Positions 50,595-59,463 of a stretch of DNA of 64,000 nucleotides are shown here, piece by piece (positions within the stretch are counted from its first letter, which is position 1; each line of letters begins with the position of its first letter). The notes under the pieces are model-generated. The model saw only the letters and a program-made list of their open reading frames with translations, searched no databases and was not told the origin of the DNA. This DNA is from Dolomitihabitans soli (GTDB lineage Bacteria > Actinomycetota > Actinomycetes > Streptosporangiales > Streptosporangiaceae), in NCBI RefSeq assembly GCF_022213955.1, contig NZ_JAKNTW010000008.1:248001-312000 (forward strand), in the 5' to 3' direction. Made by a program: the position numbers and the translations under genes.

Positions 50595-51475
50595 ATGTTG
50601 CCCCCCAGGGCGTCCAGGAGGCGCTCGGCGGCCTCGGGCTTCAACAGACCGGCCGCCAGCGCCCGGTCGGCCGTGAGCCGCGCCAGGGCGACGTAGGCGT
50701 CGGCGGCCTCGGGTGCGGCGACGATCAGGGCGTCGACGTGTTTGCGGACCGTGCCCGCGTCGCCGCGCACGACCGGGCCGGTGAGCCCGGCGATGCCCAG
50801 GCGGAGCACGTTGTCGAGGGCCGCGCCGAGCAGCGGGCCGAGCATCCGCCCCGGATGCTCCACCCCGATCTTCTCCAGCAGTTCCTGCGACTCCGCGATG
50901 AGCGTGACCATGTGGTTGGCGGCCTGGGCGAGGGCCGCGTGATAGAGGGCGCGGTCGGCGTCCTCGATCCAGACCGGCTCGCCGCCCATCTCGATGACCA
51001 GCGCCTCGGCCACGGGACGCAACGCGGCGGGCGCGGTGACGCCGAACGAGCAGCCGACGAGGCGGCGCAGGTCGTCGTCCCTGCCGGTGAAGGTCATGAC
51101 CGGATGCAGCGCGAGGGGGAGCGCGCCCACTCTGGCCGCCGGTTCGAGCACGTTCAGCCCGTAGGCGCCGCTGGTGTGCACCAGCAGCTTGCCCTTGAGG
51201 TCGACGCCGGTCGTGGCCAGGCCGGAGACCAGGCCCGGCAGCACGTCGTCGGGAACGGTCAGCAGCACGAGCTCCGCCGCGCTCACGACCTCTTCCGGGG
51301 CGACCGGCGTGGTGCCCAGCCGTTCGGCCGCCCGGCGGTGCGAGGCGTCGGACACCCCGCTGACCGCCGTCACCCGATGGCCGGCGACCGCGAGCGCGGC
51401 GCCGAGCACCGACCCGACCCGGCCGGCGCCGAGCACACCCACGGCGAGCCGTGCCGGGCGATCACCTGCGTCCAT
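50585..51475 (-). CDS. Rossmann-like and DUF2520 domain oxidoreductase
   Basis: From ATG 51475 the 296-residue protein has an N-terminal NADP-binding fold (VGVLGAGRVGSVLGAALAVA), then VLLTVPDDVLPGLV, and a C-terminal all-helical DUF2520 domain (LAQAANHMVTLIAESQELLE). The fold resembles ketopantoate or pyrroline-5-carboxylate reductases. Its conserved position just upstream of panC suggests a role in pantothenate synthesis, for example as an alternative ketopantoate reductase; this is inference. Confidence 0.88.
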   Translation of the reverse strand: MDAGDRPARLAVGVLGAGRVGSVLGAALAVAGHRVTAVSGVSDASHRRAAERLGTTPVAPEEVVSAAELVLLTVPDDVLPGLVSGLATTGVDLKGKLLVHTSGAYGLNVLEPAARVGALPLALHPVMTFTGRDDDLRRLVGCSFGVTAPAALRPVAEALVIEMGGEPVWIEDADRALYHAALAQAANHMVTLIAESQELLEKIGVEHPGRMLGPLLGAALDNVLRLGIAGLTGPVVRGDAGTVRKHVDALIVAAPEAADAYVALARLTADRALAAGLLKPEAAERLLDALGGNIWT

Positions 51476-51617
51476 GTCGTCACGTCCCTGTCGGCCACGG
51501 CCGGGCGTCCACGCTTCTGACGCCCCGCTCCGTTGCCAGGGTAACGGGAGCACTTCGAACGCTCCGCACGGCACGCTGCCAGGGGTTTTACCACACTTTG
51601 AGATTCGGACAATCGTG

Positions 51618-51740
51618 ATGGGGAAGACATATCTGGACGCCCCTGTCAGGGCGCCCCACCAAGGAAGAAAAGGGGATGAGTCACCGTATAGGTGCCTCTA
51701 GAAGCGAACGCCGAGCCCGATCAATGGGCCCGGCGTTCGC
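51618..51740 (+). other. Possible small transcript: mini-ORF followed by a strong hairpin
   Basis: In the 419-bp gap between two divergent genes, an ATG at 51618 opens 28 codons (MGKTYLDAPVRAP...SPYRCL). A second ATG at 51676 has GGAAGAAAAGGGG just before it and opens 61 codons. A 15-bp stem with one mismatch (51704-51718 with 51726-51740) follows the first stop directly. It could be a short peptide gene with terminator, a leader for the downstream methyltransferase, or an sRNA. No family is recognised and the rest of the gap shows nothing. Confidence 0.3.
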
Positions 51741-51894
51741 GCGTGAACATCACACACTCCCCACAGGGCGGCAAGCCGGACCGCACCCGGTGGGGGCCGG
51801 GTCGGGACGGTGCCGCTCCCTGATGAAGGCAACGATAGCGCAAAGCGACGGCACTGAGTAGTCATCCAATCACTCCGCGTGTCACGGTGACACC

Positions 51895-52920
51895 ATGGCT
51901 GAGCGAGTCAAAGGTGATCCCCCGCCCAGCGGCGGGAAGATAACGTCTCCAGGTGTGTGGCTCACCTGGCGCGCGGCGATGGAACGGGCCCTCTACGGCG
52001 AAGAGGGCTTCTACCTGCGAGAGCGCCCCTCCATGCACTTCCGGACCTCCGTCGGCGCCTCCCCCGCCTTCGCCGAGGCCATCCTGCGGGCCCTGATCCA
52101 GGTCGACGAACGGCTGGCCCGGCCACCGCTGCTCGACCTCGTCGACATCGGAGCCGGCGAGGGCACGCTGGTGGGCACGATCCTCGACCTCGCGGAGCCC
52201 GGCCTCGTGAGCCGCCTGCGGGTCACCGGGGTCGACCTCGCCGAGCGCCCGCCGGGCCTGCCGGAGCGAATCGCCTGGCGGTCCTCGCCGCCCGGCTCGA
52301 TCACCGGGCTGGTGATCTGCAACGAGTGGCTCGACAACGTGCCGCTGGACATCGTCGAGCAGAGCACCGACGGCCCTCGCCTCGTGCTGGTGAACCCCGA
52401 GACCGGGGAGGAGCGCCTCGGCCCGCCGCCGGACGGGGCCGACCTGGCCTGGCTGGCCCGCTGGTGGCCGCTGCGTCACATCGGCCAGCGCGCGGAGATC
52501 GGGCGGGCCCGCGACGAGGCCTGGTCCTCGGTCCTCCGGCGACTGGCGCGCGGCACGGCGATCGCCGTCGACTACGCGCACTCCGCGGCCGACCGGCCCG
52601 CCTGCGGCACGCTCACCGGCTACCGCGACGGCGCCCTCGTCATCCCGGTGCCCGACGGCTCCTGCGACATCACCGCGCACGTCGCCCTCGACTCCTGCGC
52701 GGCGGCCTTCCAGGGCCCGGCCCTGACGTCCACGACGCTGACCACCCAGCGCGAGGCCCTGCGCGCGCTCGGCGTCACCGGCGCCCGGCCCGCGCCGGCC
52801 CGCGCCCACACCGACCCCCGCGGCTACCTCCGCGCGCTCGCCCGCGCCTCGGAGGAGGGCGAGCTGATTGATTCGTCAGGTTTGGGTGGGTTCGGATGGC
52901 TATGTCAGCACATTGGGTGA
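51895..52920 (+). CDS. NDUFAF7-like SAM-dependent methyltransferase (COG1565)
   Basis: The 341-residue protein belongs to the NDUFAF7/MidA family. An N-terminal ERALYGEEGFYLRERPSMHF segment is followed by the SAM motif LLDLVDIGAGEGTLVG, ITGLVICNEWLDNVPLDIVE and AIAVDYAHSAADRPACGTLT, all family hallmarks. In mitochondria NDUFAF7 dimethylates an Arg of NDUFS2, the homologue of NuoD, during complex I assembly. A stand-alone nuoD-type gene lies 4.4 kb downstream, so a similar target is plausible, but bacterial activity is not shown here. Confidence 0.87.
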   Translation: MAERVKGDPPPSGGKITSPGVWLTWRAAMERALYGEEGFYLRERPSMHFRTSVGASPAFAEAILRALIQVDERLARPPLLDLVDIGAGEGTLVGTILDLAEPGLVSRLRVTGVDLAERPPGLPERIAWRSSPPGSITGLVICNEWLDNVPLDIVEQSTDGPRLVLVNPETGEERLGPPPDGADLAWLARWWPLRHIGQRAEIGRARDEAWSSVLRRLARGTAIAVDYAHSAADRPACGTLTGYRDGALVIPVPDGSCDITAHVALDSCAAAFQGPALTSTTLTTQREALRALGVTGARPAPARAHTDPRGYLRALARASEEGELIDSSGLGGFGWLCQHIG

Positions 52921-52973
52921 CCGCGCTAACCTAGTCGGGCGAATCACGCAGAACCAGGTGGGGAGACGACTCG

Positions 52974-53456
52974 GTGGAGATCGAGCAGACGGCGCTGCCA
53001 GGAATCGGGCTGAAACACGAGTTCACCACCCGATCGGGCCGCAGAGTGGGCGTGATCAGCCACCGGACCGGCCGACGCGACTTGATCATATACGACGTCT
53101 CCGACCCCGACCGGGCCTGCGAGAGCGTCAAGCTGAACGACGAGGAGGCCGACGCCCTCGTGGAGCTGCTCGGCGCGCCGCGCATCGTGCAGCGCCTCAA
53201 CGACCTGCACCGCGAGGTCGAGGGGCTGGTCAGCCTCCAGCTCGCCATCGCGGACGGCTCGCCGTACGCGGGACGGCCGATGGGGGACGCGCGGGTCCGC
53301 ACCCGCACCGGCGCCTCCATCGTGGCGATCGTGCGCGGCGCTCAGGTGATCGCGAGCCCGACGCCCGACTTCACCCTGGCCGGCGACGACGTGGTGGTCG
53401 TCGTGGGCAGCCCCGAGAGCACGTCCGCCGTCGCCGAGATCCTGGCTCACGGGTAG
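52974..53456 (+). CDS. RCK_C (TrkA_C) regulatory subunit of a K+/H+ antiporter, KhtT-like
   Basis: The 160-residue protein has an N-terminal small domain (ALPGIGLKHEFTTRSGRRVG) and a C-terminal RCK_C domain (RTRTGASIVAIVRGAQVIAS, then DFTLAGDDVVVVVGSPESTS). This is the architecture of KhtT of Bacillus and CpeA of Streptomyces, which bind c-di-AMP and control a CPA2 antiporter. GTG 52974 has GGGGAG upstream. The antiporter gene follows 3 bp after the stop. c-di-AMP binding here is inferred from the family. Confidence 0.88.
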   Translation: MEIEQTALPGIGLKHEFTTRSGRRVGVISHRTGRRDLIIYDVSDPDRACESVKLNDEEADALVELLGAPRIVQRLNDLHREVEGLVSLQLAIADGSPYAGRPMGDARVRTRTGASIVAIVRGAQVIASPTPDFTLAGDDVVVVVGSPESTSAVAEILAHG

Positions 53457-53459
53457 CCG

Positions 53460-54617
53460 GTGCACACAGCGATCCTGTTTCTCGAACTCGGTGGTGTCCT
53501 TCTCGGTCTAGGCGTTCTCGGCGCGCTCGCGCTCCGGGTGGGCATCTCCCCCATTCCCCTCTACCTGCTGGCCGGTCTGGCCTTCGGACAGGGCGGGATC
53601 CTGCCGCTGGCCACCAGCGAGGAGTTCATCGCGGTCGGCGCGGAACTCGGCGTCATCCTGCTGTTGTTAACGCTCGGCCTGGAGTACAACGCCGACGAGC
53701 TGGTCAGCAGCCTGCGCAGCAACGCCAGGGGCGGAATCGTCGACCTGGTGCTGAACGCCGCGCCGGGCGCCATCGCCGCGCTGCTGCTCGGCTGGGGCCC
53801 GGTGGCCGCCGTGGCGATGGCCGGCGTCACCTATGCCACCTCCTCGGGCATCACCGCGAAGGTGTTGTCGGACCTCGGCTGGATCGGCAACAGGGAGACC
53901 CCGGTCGTGCTGTCGCTGCTGGTCTTCGAAGACCTCACGATGGCGCTCTACCTGCCGATCCTGACCGCGCTGCTGGCCGGGCTGACCCTGCTCAGCGGCG
54001 CCGTCACGGTCGCGATCGCGCTGGCCACCGTCAGCGTCGTGCTGCTCGTGGCGCTGCGTTTCGGCCGGTTCATCGAGGCGTTCGTGGCCAGCCCGAACTC
54101 CGAGGTGCTGCTGCTCAAGGTCGTCGGCCTGGCGCTGCTGGTGGCGGGCCTGGCGCAGCAGCTCCAGGTCTCCGCCGCGGTCGGCGCGTTCCTGGTCGGC
54201 ATCGCCCTGTCAGGCGAACTGGCCGAGGACGCCCGCGCCCTGCTGAGCCCGCTCCGCGACCTGTTCGCGGCGGTCTTCTTCGTCTTCTTCGGCCTGCAGA
54301 CCGACCCCGGCGCCATCCCGCCGGTCGCCGCGCTCGCCGCCGGCCTCGCCCTGATCAGCATGATCACCAAGCTGCTCACCGGGGCGTACGCCGCGCGCCG
54401 GGCCGGCATCGGCAAGGCCGGCCGGGCCCGAGCCGGCATCGCCCTGATCCCCAGGGGCGAGTTCAACATCGTGATCGCCGGGCTCGCCGTCGGCGCCGGA
54501 GTCCACCCCGACCTCGGCCCGCTCGCGGCTACCTACGTGCTCATCCTCGCCGCCTTCGGCCCTCTCGCCGCCCGCCTCATGCAGCCCCTCATCACCTCGA
54601 TCGCCAAACGCGCCTGA
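53460..54617 (+). CDS. CPA2-family cation:proton antiporter, KhtU-like
   Basis: The 385-residue integral membrane protein has about 12 helices of the monovalent cation:proton antiporter-2 fold. It begins AILFLELGGVLLGLGVLGAL and contains GLEYNADELVSSLRSNARGG, TYATSSGITAKVLSDLGW and GALVGAFLVGIALSGE-like helices, closing with RGEFNIVIAGLAVGAG. It should extrude K+ (or Na+) in exchange for H+ under control of the preceding RCK_C subunit. No C-terminal TrkA_N domain is attached, which agrees with use of a separate subunit. The GTG at 53460 is 3 bp from the partner's stop. Confidence 0.93.
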   Translation: MHTAILFLELGGVLLGLGVLGALALRVGISPIPLYLLAGLAFGQGGILPLATSEEFIAVGAELGVILLLLTLGLEYNADELVSSLRSNARGGIVDLVLNAAPGAIAALLLGWGPVAAVAMAGVTYATSSGITAKVLSDLGWIGNRETPVVLSLLVFEDLTMALYLPILTALLAGLTLLSGAVTVAIALATVSVVLLVALRFGRFIEAFVASPNSEVLLLKVVGLALLVAGLAQQLQVSAAVGAFLVGIALSGELAEDARALLSPLRDLFAAVFFVFFGLQTDPGAIPPVAALAAGLALISMITKLLTGAYAARRAGIGKAGRARAGIALIPRGEFNIVIAGLAVGAGVHPDLGPLAATYVLILAAFGPLAARLMQPLITSIAKRA

Positions 54618-54628
54618 CAGCCGTCGTC

Positions 54629-55831
54629 TTAGCGGACGGCGACCTTCAGGGAGGTCAGGCCGCGGATCACGTAGCCGGGCTTCCAGGTGGGTTCCTCGGT
54701 GAGTTCCAGTCCGGGGGCGGCGCGGAGGACGGCGGCGAAGGACTCGGCCAGTTCGATGCGGGCCAGCGGGGCGCCGAGGCAGAAGTGGATGCCGGCGCCG
54801 AAGGAGATGTGCGGATTGTCGGCGCGGGCCAGGTCGAGCCGTCCGGGGTCGTCGAACACCGTCTCGTCACGGTTCGCGGAGCCGAAGAGGAGAGCGACCT
54901 CGGCCCCGCGCGGGATGTCGACGCCCCCGACGGTGATGTCCTCCAGCACCCAGCGCTCGAACAGCTGCAACGGCGTGTCCCACCGCATCAGCTCCTCCAC
55001 GGCGGTCGGCAGAAGCGTGTGGTCGGCCCTGAGCCGGGCCAGTTCGCCGGGATTGCGGAAGAGCGACCACCAGCCGTTGCCGGTCACGTTGACGGTGGCC
55101 TCGTGGCCCGCGTTGAGGAGCAGCACGCAGGTGCCGATCAGCTCGTCCTCGGTGAGGACGTCACCTTCGTCGGCCACCTGGGCGAGGGCGCTGATGAGGT
55201 CGTCGCCGGGGGCGTCGCGCCGGGCCCGGGACAGGTCGCGCAGGTAGGCGGAGAACTCCTCGGCGGCGCGCACCGCGGTGTGCTGCGCCTGGCTGGAGGG
55301 GTTGAGCTCGTACATCCCGCAGATGTCGGCCGACCAGGGCCGCAACAGGTGGCGGTCGGCCTCCGGCACGCCGAGCATCTCGGCGATCACGGTGACCGGC
55401 AACGGCTCGGCGACCTCGGCCAGCAGGTCGCCGCCGCCGCGTTCGACCAGTCCGGCCACCAGTTCGGTGGCGAACGCGCGCACCCGGGGACGAAGCGCCT
55501 CGACCATCCGGGGCGTGAACGCCTTGGACACCAGCCGCCGCAGGCGCGTGTGCACGGGCGGCTCGACGTCGAGCATGCCGGTCCTGGTCACCCGCCAGAA
55601 CGGCTCCTGGAAGTCGGGCTCCGGCTCCCTGCCGAACTCCTCGTGGGTGGCGGCGTGCAGGTAGGAGCGGCCCAGCCGGCGGTCCCTCAGCAGTGCGTTG
55701 ACGTCGGCGTGCCCGGCGACGAGCCACTGTCCGGTGGGTTCGAAGTAGCTCACCGGCGCCGAGGCGCGCAGTTCCGCGTAGACGTCGTAGGGATGAGCGA
55801 CGAATTCAGGATTCCACGGGTCAAAACGCAC
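54629..55831 (-). CDS. Cytochrome P450
   Basis: The 400-residue soluble P450 has AGHEAT (241-246), ExxR (EELMR, about 280-283) and the heme Cys351 in FGAGIHFCLGAPLAR. It starts at GTG 55831 (MRFDPWNPEFVAHPYDVYAE). It belongs to the same broad group as the P450 at 43611 but is clearly distinct in sequence. It converges with the antiporter gene (11 bp between them). No redox partner is nearby and the substrate is unknown. Confidence 0.95.
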   Translation of the reverse strand: MRFDPWNPEFVAHPYDVYAELRASAPVSYFEPTGQWLVAGHADVNALLRDRRLGRSYLHAATHEEFGREPEPDFQEPFWRVTRTGMLDVEPPVHTRLRRLVSKAFTPRMVEALRPRVRAFATELVAGLVERGGGDLLAEVAEPLPVTVIAEMLGVPEADRHLLRPWSADICGMYELNPSSQAQHTAVRAAEEFSAYLRDLSRARRDAPGDDLISALAQVADEGDVLTEDELIGTCVLLLNAGHEATVNVTGNGWWSLFRNPGELARLRADHTLLPTAVEELMRWDTPLQLFERWVLEDITVGGVDIPRGAEVALLFGSANRDETVFDDPGRLDLARADNPHISFGAGIHFCLGAPLARIELAESFAAVLRAAPGLELTEEPTWKPGYVIRGLTSLKVAVR

Positions 55832-55891
55832 ACCGCAATGCTAGATCGCGGGGTTGCGATCAGGTACCGGTTGTCGGTTATAGTTCCGGCG

Positions 55892-56020
55892 TAGGTCATG
55901 AGTGCCAGCGTCAAGCCCCGGCTCGCTGGCCGGCAACCCTCGCGTCCGCGGCGGGGTGCCCCGGGTGAGGACCTGGTCCGGCGCGAGGTGCGTCGGGCAA
56001 GCGCGGGCCGCCTTCCGACA
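55892..56020 (+). ncRNA. SAM-IV riboswitch
   Basis: The leader begins AGGTCATGAGTGCCAGCG and continues TCAAGCCCCGGCTCGCTGGC, CGGCAACCCTCG, GCGGCGGGGTGCCCCGGGTG and AGGACCTGG. These blocks match the actinobacterial SAM-IV consensus almost letter for letter, including the GGTC/GACC closing stem and the AAGCCCCGGC...GGGGTGCCCCGGG core. The following GCG-rich sequence would form the 3' stem and pseudoknot. High SAM should repress the downstream aminotransferase-V gene by sequestering its ribosome site (AAGGAG). Confidence 0.93.
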
Positions 56021-56056
56021 CCAGGGCAGGGGTCCGATGACCCAAGGAGCCTGGCC

Positions 56057-57340
56057 ATGTCCGTTCTCACCATTCTCGGTCCCGCCCCCGCCCGCACCCC
56101 GGCACGGGACACCACCGAGCGCGGCCTACCCCGGGTGCTCGGCGCCGACCTGGAGGTCCCGGTCAAGGGCGGCAGGCTGGTGCCGTACGCGAACCTCGAC
56201 TACGCGGCGAGCGCCCCCTGTCTGGAGCCGGTGAACGCGGCCGTCGCCGCCGCGCTGCCGGCCTACTCCAGCGTGCACCGCGGCGCCGGCTACGCCTCGC
56301 AGCTCACCACCGCCCGCTACGAGCAGGCCAGGCACACCGTGCGGGCCTTCGCCGGAGCCCGCGCCGACGACGCGGTGGTCTTCACCCGCAACACCACCGA
56401 CGCCACCAACCTGCTGGCCCGCTGCCTGCCCGAGGGCACGACCGTGGTGGTCTTCGACACCGAGCACCACGCCTCACTACTCCCCTGGCCGGACGCCGTA
56501 CGGCTGGCCCCGCCCGCCTTTCCCGGCGAGGCCGTCCGCGCGGTCGACGACGCCCTGGCCGGCATCGACGGCCCCGCGCTGCTGGTGGTCACCGCCGCCT
56601 CCAACGTCACCGGGGAGCTGTGGCCGATCGCGGCCCTGGCCCACATCGCGCACCGGCACGGCGCCCGCATCCTGGTGGACGCGGCGCAGCTCGTCCCGCA
56701 CCGGCGGCTCAACCTGACCGCGCTCGACCTCGACTACGTGGTGTTCTCCGGGCACAAGCTGTACGCCCCCTTCGGCGCGGGCGCGCTGATCGGCCGTCGT
56801 GACTGGCTCGCCGACGCCGAGCCGTACCTGCGGGGTGGCGGCGCCACCACGGCCGTCGCCGAGGAGACCGTCTGGAGCGAGGACGCCGAGCAGCGGCACG
56901 AGGCGGGCACCCCGAACGTGCTGGGCGCGATCGCGCTGGCCGCCGCCTGCGACGCCCTGTCGGCCACCGGCTGGACCGCGCTGGTGCGCGAGGAGGAGCG
57001 GCTGCTCACCCGCCTGCGGGCCGGGCTCGCGGAGATCGAAGGGGTGCGCGAGCTGGCGCTGTGGGGTCCCGAGCATCCGCGGCTGGGCATCGTGTCGTTC
57101 GTGGTCGAGGGCTGGACCGCGCGGGAGGTCGCCGAGGCGCTGTCGGCCGAGCACGGCATCGGGGTGCGTGACGGGAAGTTCTGCGCGCACCCGTTCGTCC
57201 GGCACCTGCTGGGCGCCTCCGACGAGGGCTGCCACGACGGTACGGCGAGCGCGGTACGGGCCTCGATCGGCCTGGGCACCGCCACCGAGCACGTGGACCG
57301 GCTGATCGCCGCCCTGCGGGATCTTGTCACCCGGCGCTGA
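56057..57340 (+). CDS. Class V aminotransferase, cysteine-desulfurase-like
   Basis: The 427-residue PLP enzyme resembles SufS/CsdA-type cysteine desulfurases. It has the substrate region YLDYAASAP-like [23 protein letters not shown] (His stacking on PLP), DAAQLVPH (Asp208), the Schiff-base Lys234 in [13 protein letters not shown] and a Cys376 in [13 protein letters not shown], which aligns with the catalytic loop. A SAM-IV riboswitch upstream ties it to sulfur amino-acid supply. It could release sulfur from cysteine or act as a C-S lyase. ATG 56057 follows AAGGAG; the frame further 5' is riboswitch RNA. Confidence 0.88.
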   Translation: MSVLTILGPAPARTPARDTTERGLPRVLGADLEVPVKGGRLVPYANLDYAASAPCLEPVNAAVAAALPAYSSVHRGAGYASQLTTARYEQARHTVRAFAGARADDAVVFTRNTTDATNLLARCLPEGTTVVVFDTEHHASLLPWPDAVRLAPPAFPGEAVRAVDDALAGIDGPALLVVTAASNVTGELWPIAALAHIAHRHGARILVDAAQLVPHRRLNLTALDLDYVVFSGHKLYAPFGAGALIGRRDWLADAEPYLRGGGATTAVAEETVWSEDAEQRHEAGTPNVLGAIALAAACDALSATGWTALVREEERLLTRLRAGLAEIEGVRELALWGPEHPRLGIVSFVVEGWTAREVAEALSAEHGIGVRDGKFCAHPFVRHLLGASDEGCHDGTASAVRASIGLGTATEHVDRLIAALRDLVTRR

Positions 57341-57357
57341 CGTGGCAGCATGAGCCT

Positions 57358-58503
57358 ATGACCGAACGCATGGTGGGCATCGGCGCGGGCGCCAAAGAGC
57401 TGGCCACCGAGGACATGATCCTCAACATCGGCCCGCAGCACCCGTCCACCCACGGTGTGCTGCGGCTACGGCTCACCCTCGACGGCGAGCGGATCAGCGC
57501 CGCCGAGCCGGTGATCGGCTACATGCACCGGGGCGCGGAGAAGCTGTTCGAGGTGCGCGACTACCGGCAGATCCTGGTGCTGGCCAACCGGCACGACTGG
57601 CTGTCGGCGTTCGCCAACGAGCTGGGCGTGGTGCTCGCGGTCGAGCGCATGCTCGGCATGGAGGTGCCGGTCCGGGCCGTGTGGGCGCGCACCCTGCTCG
57701 CCGAGCTCAACCGGGTGCTCAACCACCTGATGTTCCTCGGCTCCTATCCCCTGGAGCTCGGCGCCATCACCCCCGTCTTCTACGCCTTCAGGGAGCGCGA
57801 GACCATCCAGGCCGTCATGGAGGAGATCTCCGGCGGCCGGATGCACTACATGTTCAACCGGGTCGGCGGCCTGAAGGACGACCTTCCCGAGGGCTGGCTC
57901 GACCGCACCTCCCGCGCCGTCGCGGACGTACGGCGACGCCTGCCCGACATCGAGAACCTGCTCCTCGGCAACGACATCTTCCGCGCCAGGACCGTCGGCG
58001 TCGGCGTCCTCGACCGCGACACGATCATGCAGTACGGCGTGAGCGGCCCCATCGCCAGAGCCTCGGGCGTCGACTTCGACCTCCGCCGCGACGAGCCCTA
58101 CCTGGCGTACGGCGAGCTGCCGGTGAAAGTGATCACCCAGTCGGCCGGTGACTGCCACGCCCGGTTCCTCGTGCTGCTGGAGCAGGTCAAGGTGTCCCTG
58201 GATCTCGCCGACGCGTGCCTCGACCGGCTCCGCGAGCTGCCGCCGGGGCCGATCAACCAGCGGCTGCCCAAGGTGCTCAAGGTGCCGGAGGGGCACACCT
58301 ACGCCTGGACCGAGAGCCCGCTCGGCATCAACGGCTACTACCTGGTCTCCCGCGGCGAGAAGACGCCGTGGCGGCTCAAGCTCCGTTCCGCGTCCTTCAA
58401 CAACATCCAGGTGCTGCGCGAGATGCTGCCCGGCCATCTGGTCGCCGACATGGTGGCCATCCTGGGCTCGATGTTCTTCGTGGTCGGCGACATCGACAAG
58501 TGA
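57358..58503 (+). CDS. Stand-alone NADH-quinone oxidoreductase subunit D
   Basis: The 381-residue protein matches NuoD (49-kDa subunit): [80 protein letters not shown] and the C-terminal GDIDK. The quinone-site His (HPSTHG) is present. No other nuo gene is in the window, so it is a second copy (NuoD2 type) seen in many actinomycetes. An NDUFAF7-like methyltransferase is nearby. It follows the desulfurase gene by 17 bp. Confidence 0.93.
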   Translation: MTERMVGIGAGAKELATEDMILNIGPQHPSTHGVLRLRLTLDGERISAAEPVIGYMHRGAEKLFEVRDYRQILVLANRHDWLSAFANELGVVLAVERMLGMEVPVRAVWARTLLAELNRVLNHLMFLGSYPLELGAITPVFYAFRERETIQAVMEEISGGRMHYMFNRVGGLKDDLPEGWLDRTSRAVADVRRRLPDIENLLLGNDIFRARTVGVGVLDRDTIMQYGVSGPIARASGVDFDLRRDEPYLAYGELPVKVITQSAGDCHARFLVLLEQVKVSLDLADACLDRLRELPPGPINQRLPKVLKVPEGHTYAWTESPLGINGYYLVSRGEKTPWRLKLRSASFNNIQVLREMLPGHLVADMVAILGSMFFVVGDIDK

Positions 58504-58507
58504 CGCC

Positions 58508-58966
58508 TCAGGGCCGGGTGTCCGCTTCCTCGTCGTCCTTGGGGATCCGGCAGCAGTACTCCAGGTAGAGGGCCGCGCAGATCAGCACCACGCAGGAGAG
58601 GAACGAGCCGCCCGCGACGAAGAAGTCGCGCCGCGGGGTGTCCTGGCCCAGCAGTTCTATGACGTGCAACACGAACCCGGCGAAGACGCCGCCGAAGACC
58701 GCCCCGGCGTAGGCCGACGCCTTGGCCAGCGCCGCCAGCCGGGCCACGACCATCGGCTCGACCGGCTTGGTCTCGTGCCTGCCCTCCAGCCGAGCCCTGG
58801 TCATCCACCCGCTGTACGCCTCGCCGATCGCGAGCAGCAGCATGGACGGGATGGCGCTCCACGGGACCGTGGGCAGCGTGCCGTACATCCGCTGGAGGAT
58901 CAGCCAGGTGATCGCGGCGAGCGCCACGATGATGGCGACGAGCGCCATCGGCCGGGTCGGCCTCAC
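58508..58966 (-). CDS. DUF3180 membrane protein
   Basis: From GTG 58966 the 152-residue protein has four transmembrane helices (ALVAIIVALAAITWLILQRM, a second with IPSMLLLAIGEAYSGW, AYAGAVFGGVFAGFVLHVIE, FLSCVVLICAALYLEYCCRI). DUF3180 proteins are conserved at the end of actinobacterial folate operons and have no known function. The start overlaps the folK stop (GTGA). The C-terminus is acidic and cytoplasmic. Confidence 0.9.
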   Translation of the reverse strand: MRPTRPMALVAIIVALAAITWLILQRMYGTLPTVPWSAIPSMLLLAIGEAYSGWMTRARLEGRHETKPVEPMVVARLAALAKASAYAGAVFGGVFAGFVLHVIELLGQDTPRRDFFVAGGSFLSCVVLICAALYLEYCCRIPKDDEEADTRP

Positions 58967-59463
58967 ATCGGCACCTGCAACGTGCGGTCGGCCCGCAGGC
59001 GCACGCCCGCCGTGCCCACGGAGGCGGCCAGTTCGGCCACCGGGCCGTGTCCGGGCAGGACCGCGGTCGGGTCGGCCTCGGCCCACGGGACCAGCACGAA
59101 GGCGCGCTCGTGCGCGCGGGGGTGCGGCAGGGTGAGCTCGCCGTCGTCGCAGGACTGGTCGCCGACGACGATCAGGTCCACGTCGAGCGTGCGCGGGCCC
59201 CAGCGCTCGCCGCGGGCGCGGCCGAAGGAGTCTTCCACGCTCTGGGCGCGTTCGAGCAGGGCCCGGGGCTCCAGCATGGTCTCGGCGATGACCACGGCGT
59301 TGAGGTAGGGCCCCTGCTCGGGGCCGCCGACCGGATCGGTCTCGTAGACGGGGGACACGGCGACGAATGCCAGGCCGGGCGCGTCGAAAATCGCGTCGAT
59401 CGCGCCCTGGAGGGTGTCGAACCGGCGGCCCAGATTGCTGCCGAGGGAGAGGACGACCTTCAT
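58963..59463 (-). CDS. folK: 2-Amino-4-hydroxy-6-hydroxymethyldihydropteridine pyrophosphokinase
   Basis: FolK transfers pyrophosphate from ATP to the pterin in folate synthesis. The 166-residue protein has SLGSNLGRRFDTLQGAIDAI, VSPVYETDPVGGPEQGPYLN, RWGPRTLDVDLIVVGDQS and LPHPRAHERAFVLVPWAEAD, all diagnostic. ATG 59463 overlaps the folB stop by 4 bp. The same frame upstream is folB antiphase sequence and not coding. Confidence 0.97.
   Translation of the reverse strand: MKVVLSLGSNLGRRFDTLQGAIDAIFDAPGLAFVAVSPVYETDPVGGPEQGPYLNAVVIAETMLEPRALLERAQSVEDSFGRARGERWGPRTLDVDLIVVGDQSCDDGELTLPHPRAHERAFVLVPWAEADPTAVLPGHGPVAELAASVGTAGVRLRADRTLQVPM

Noticed and set aside
52868-55894. 1008-codon open frame on the plus strand
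   Set aside because: It spans the RCK_C, antiporter and P450 genes in other frames and is an Arg/Gly/Pro-rich shadow.
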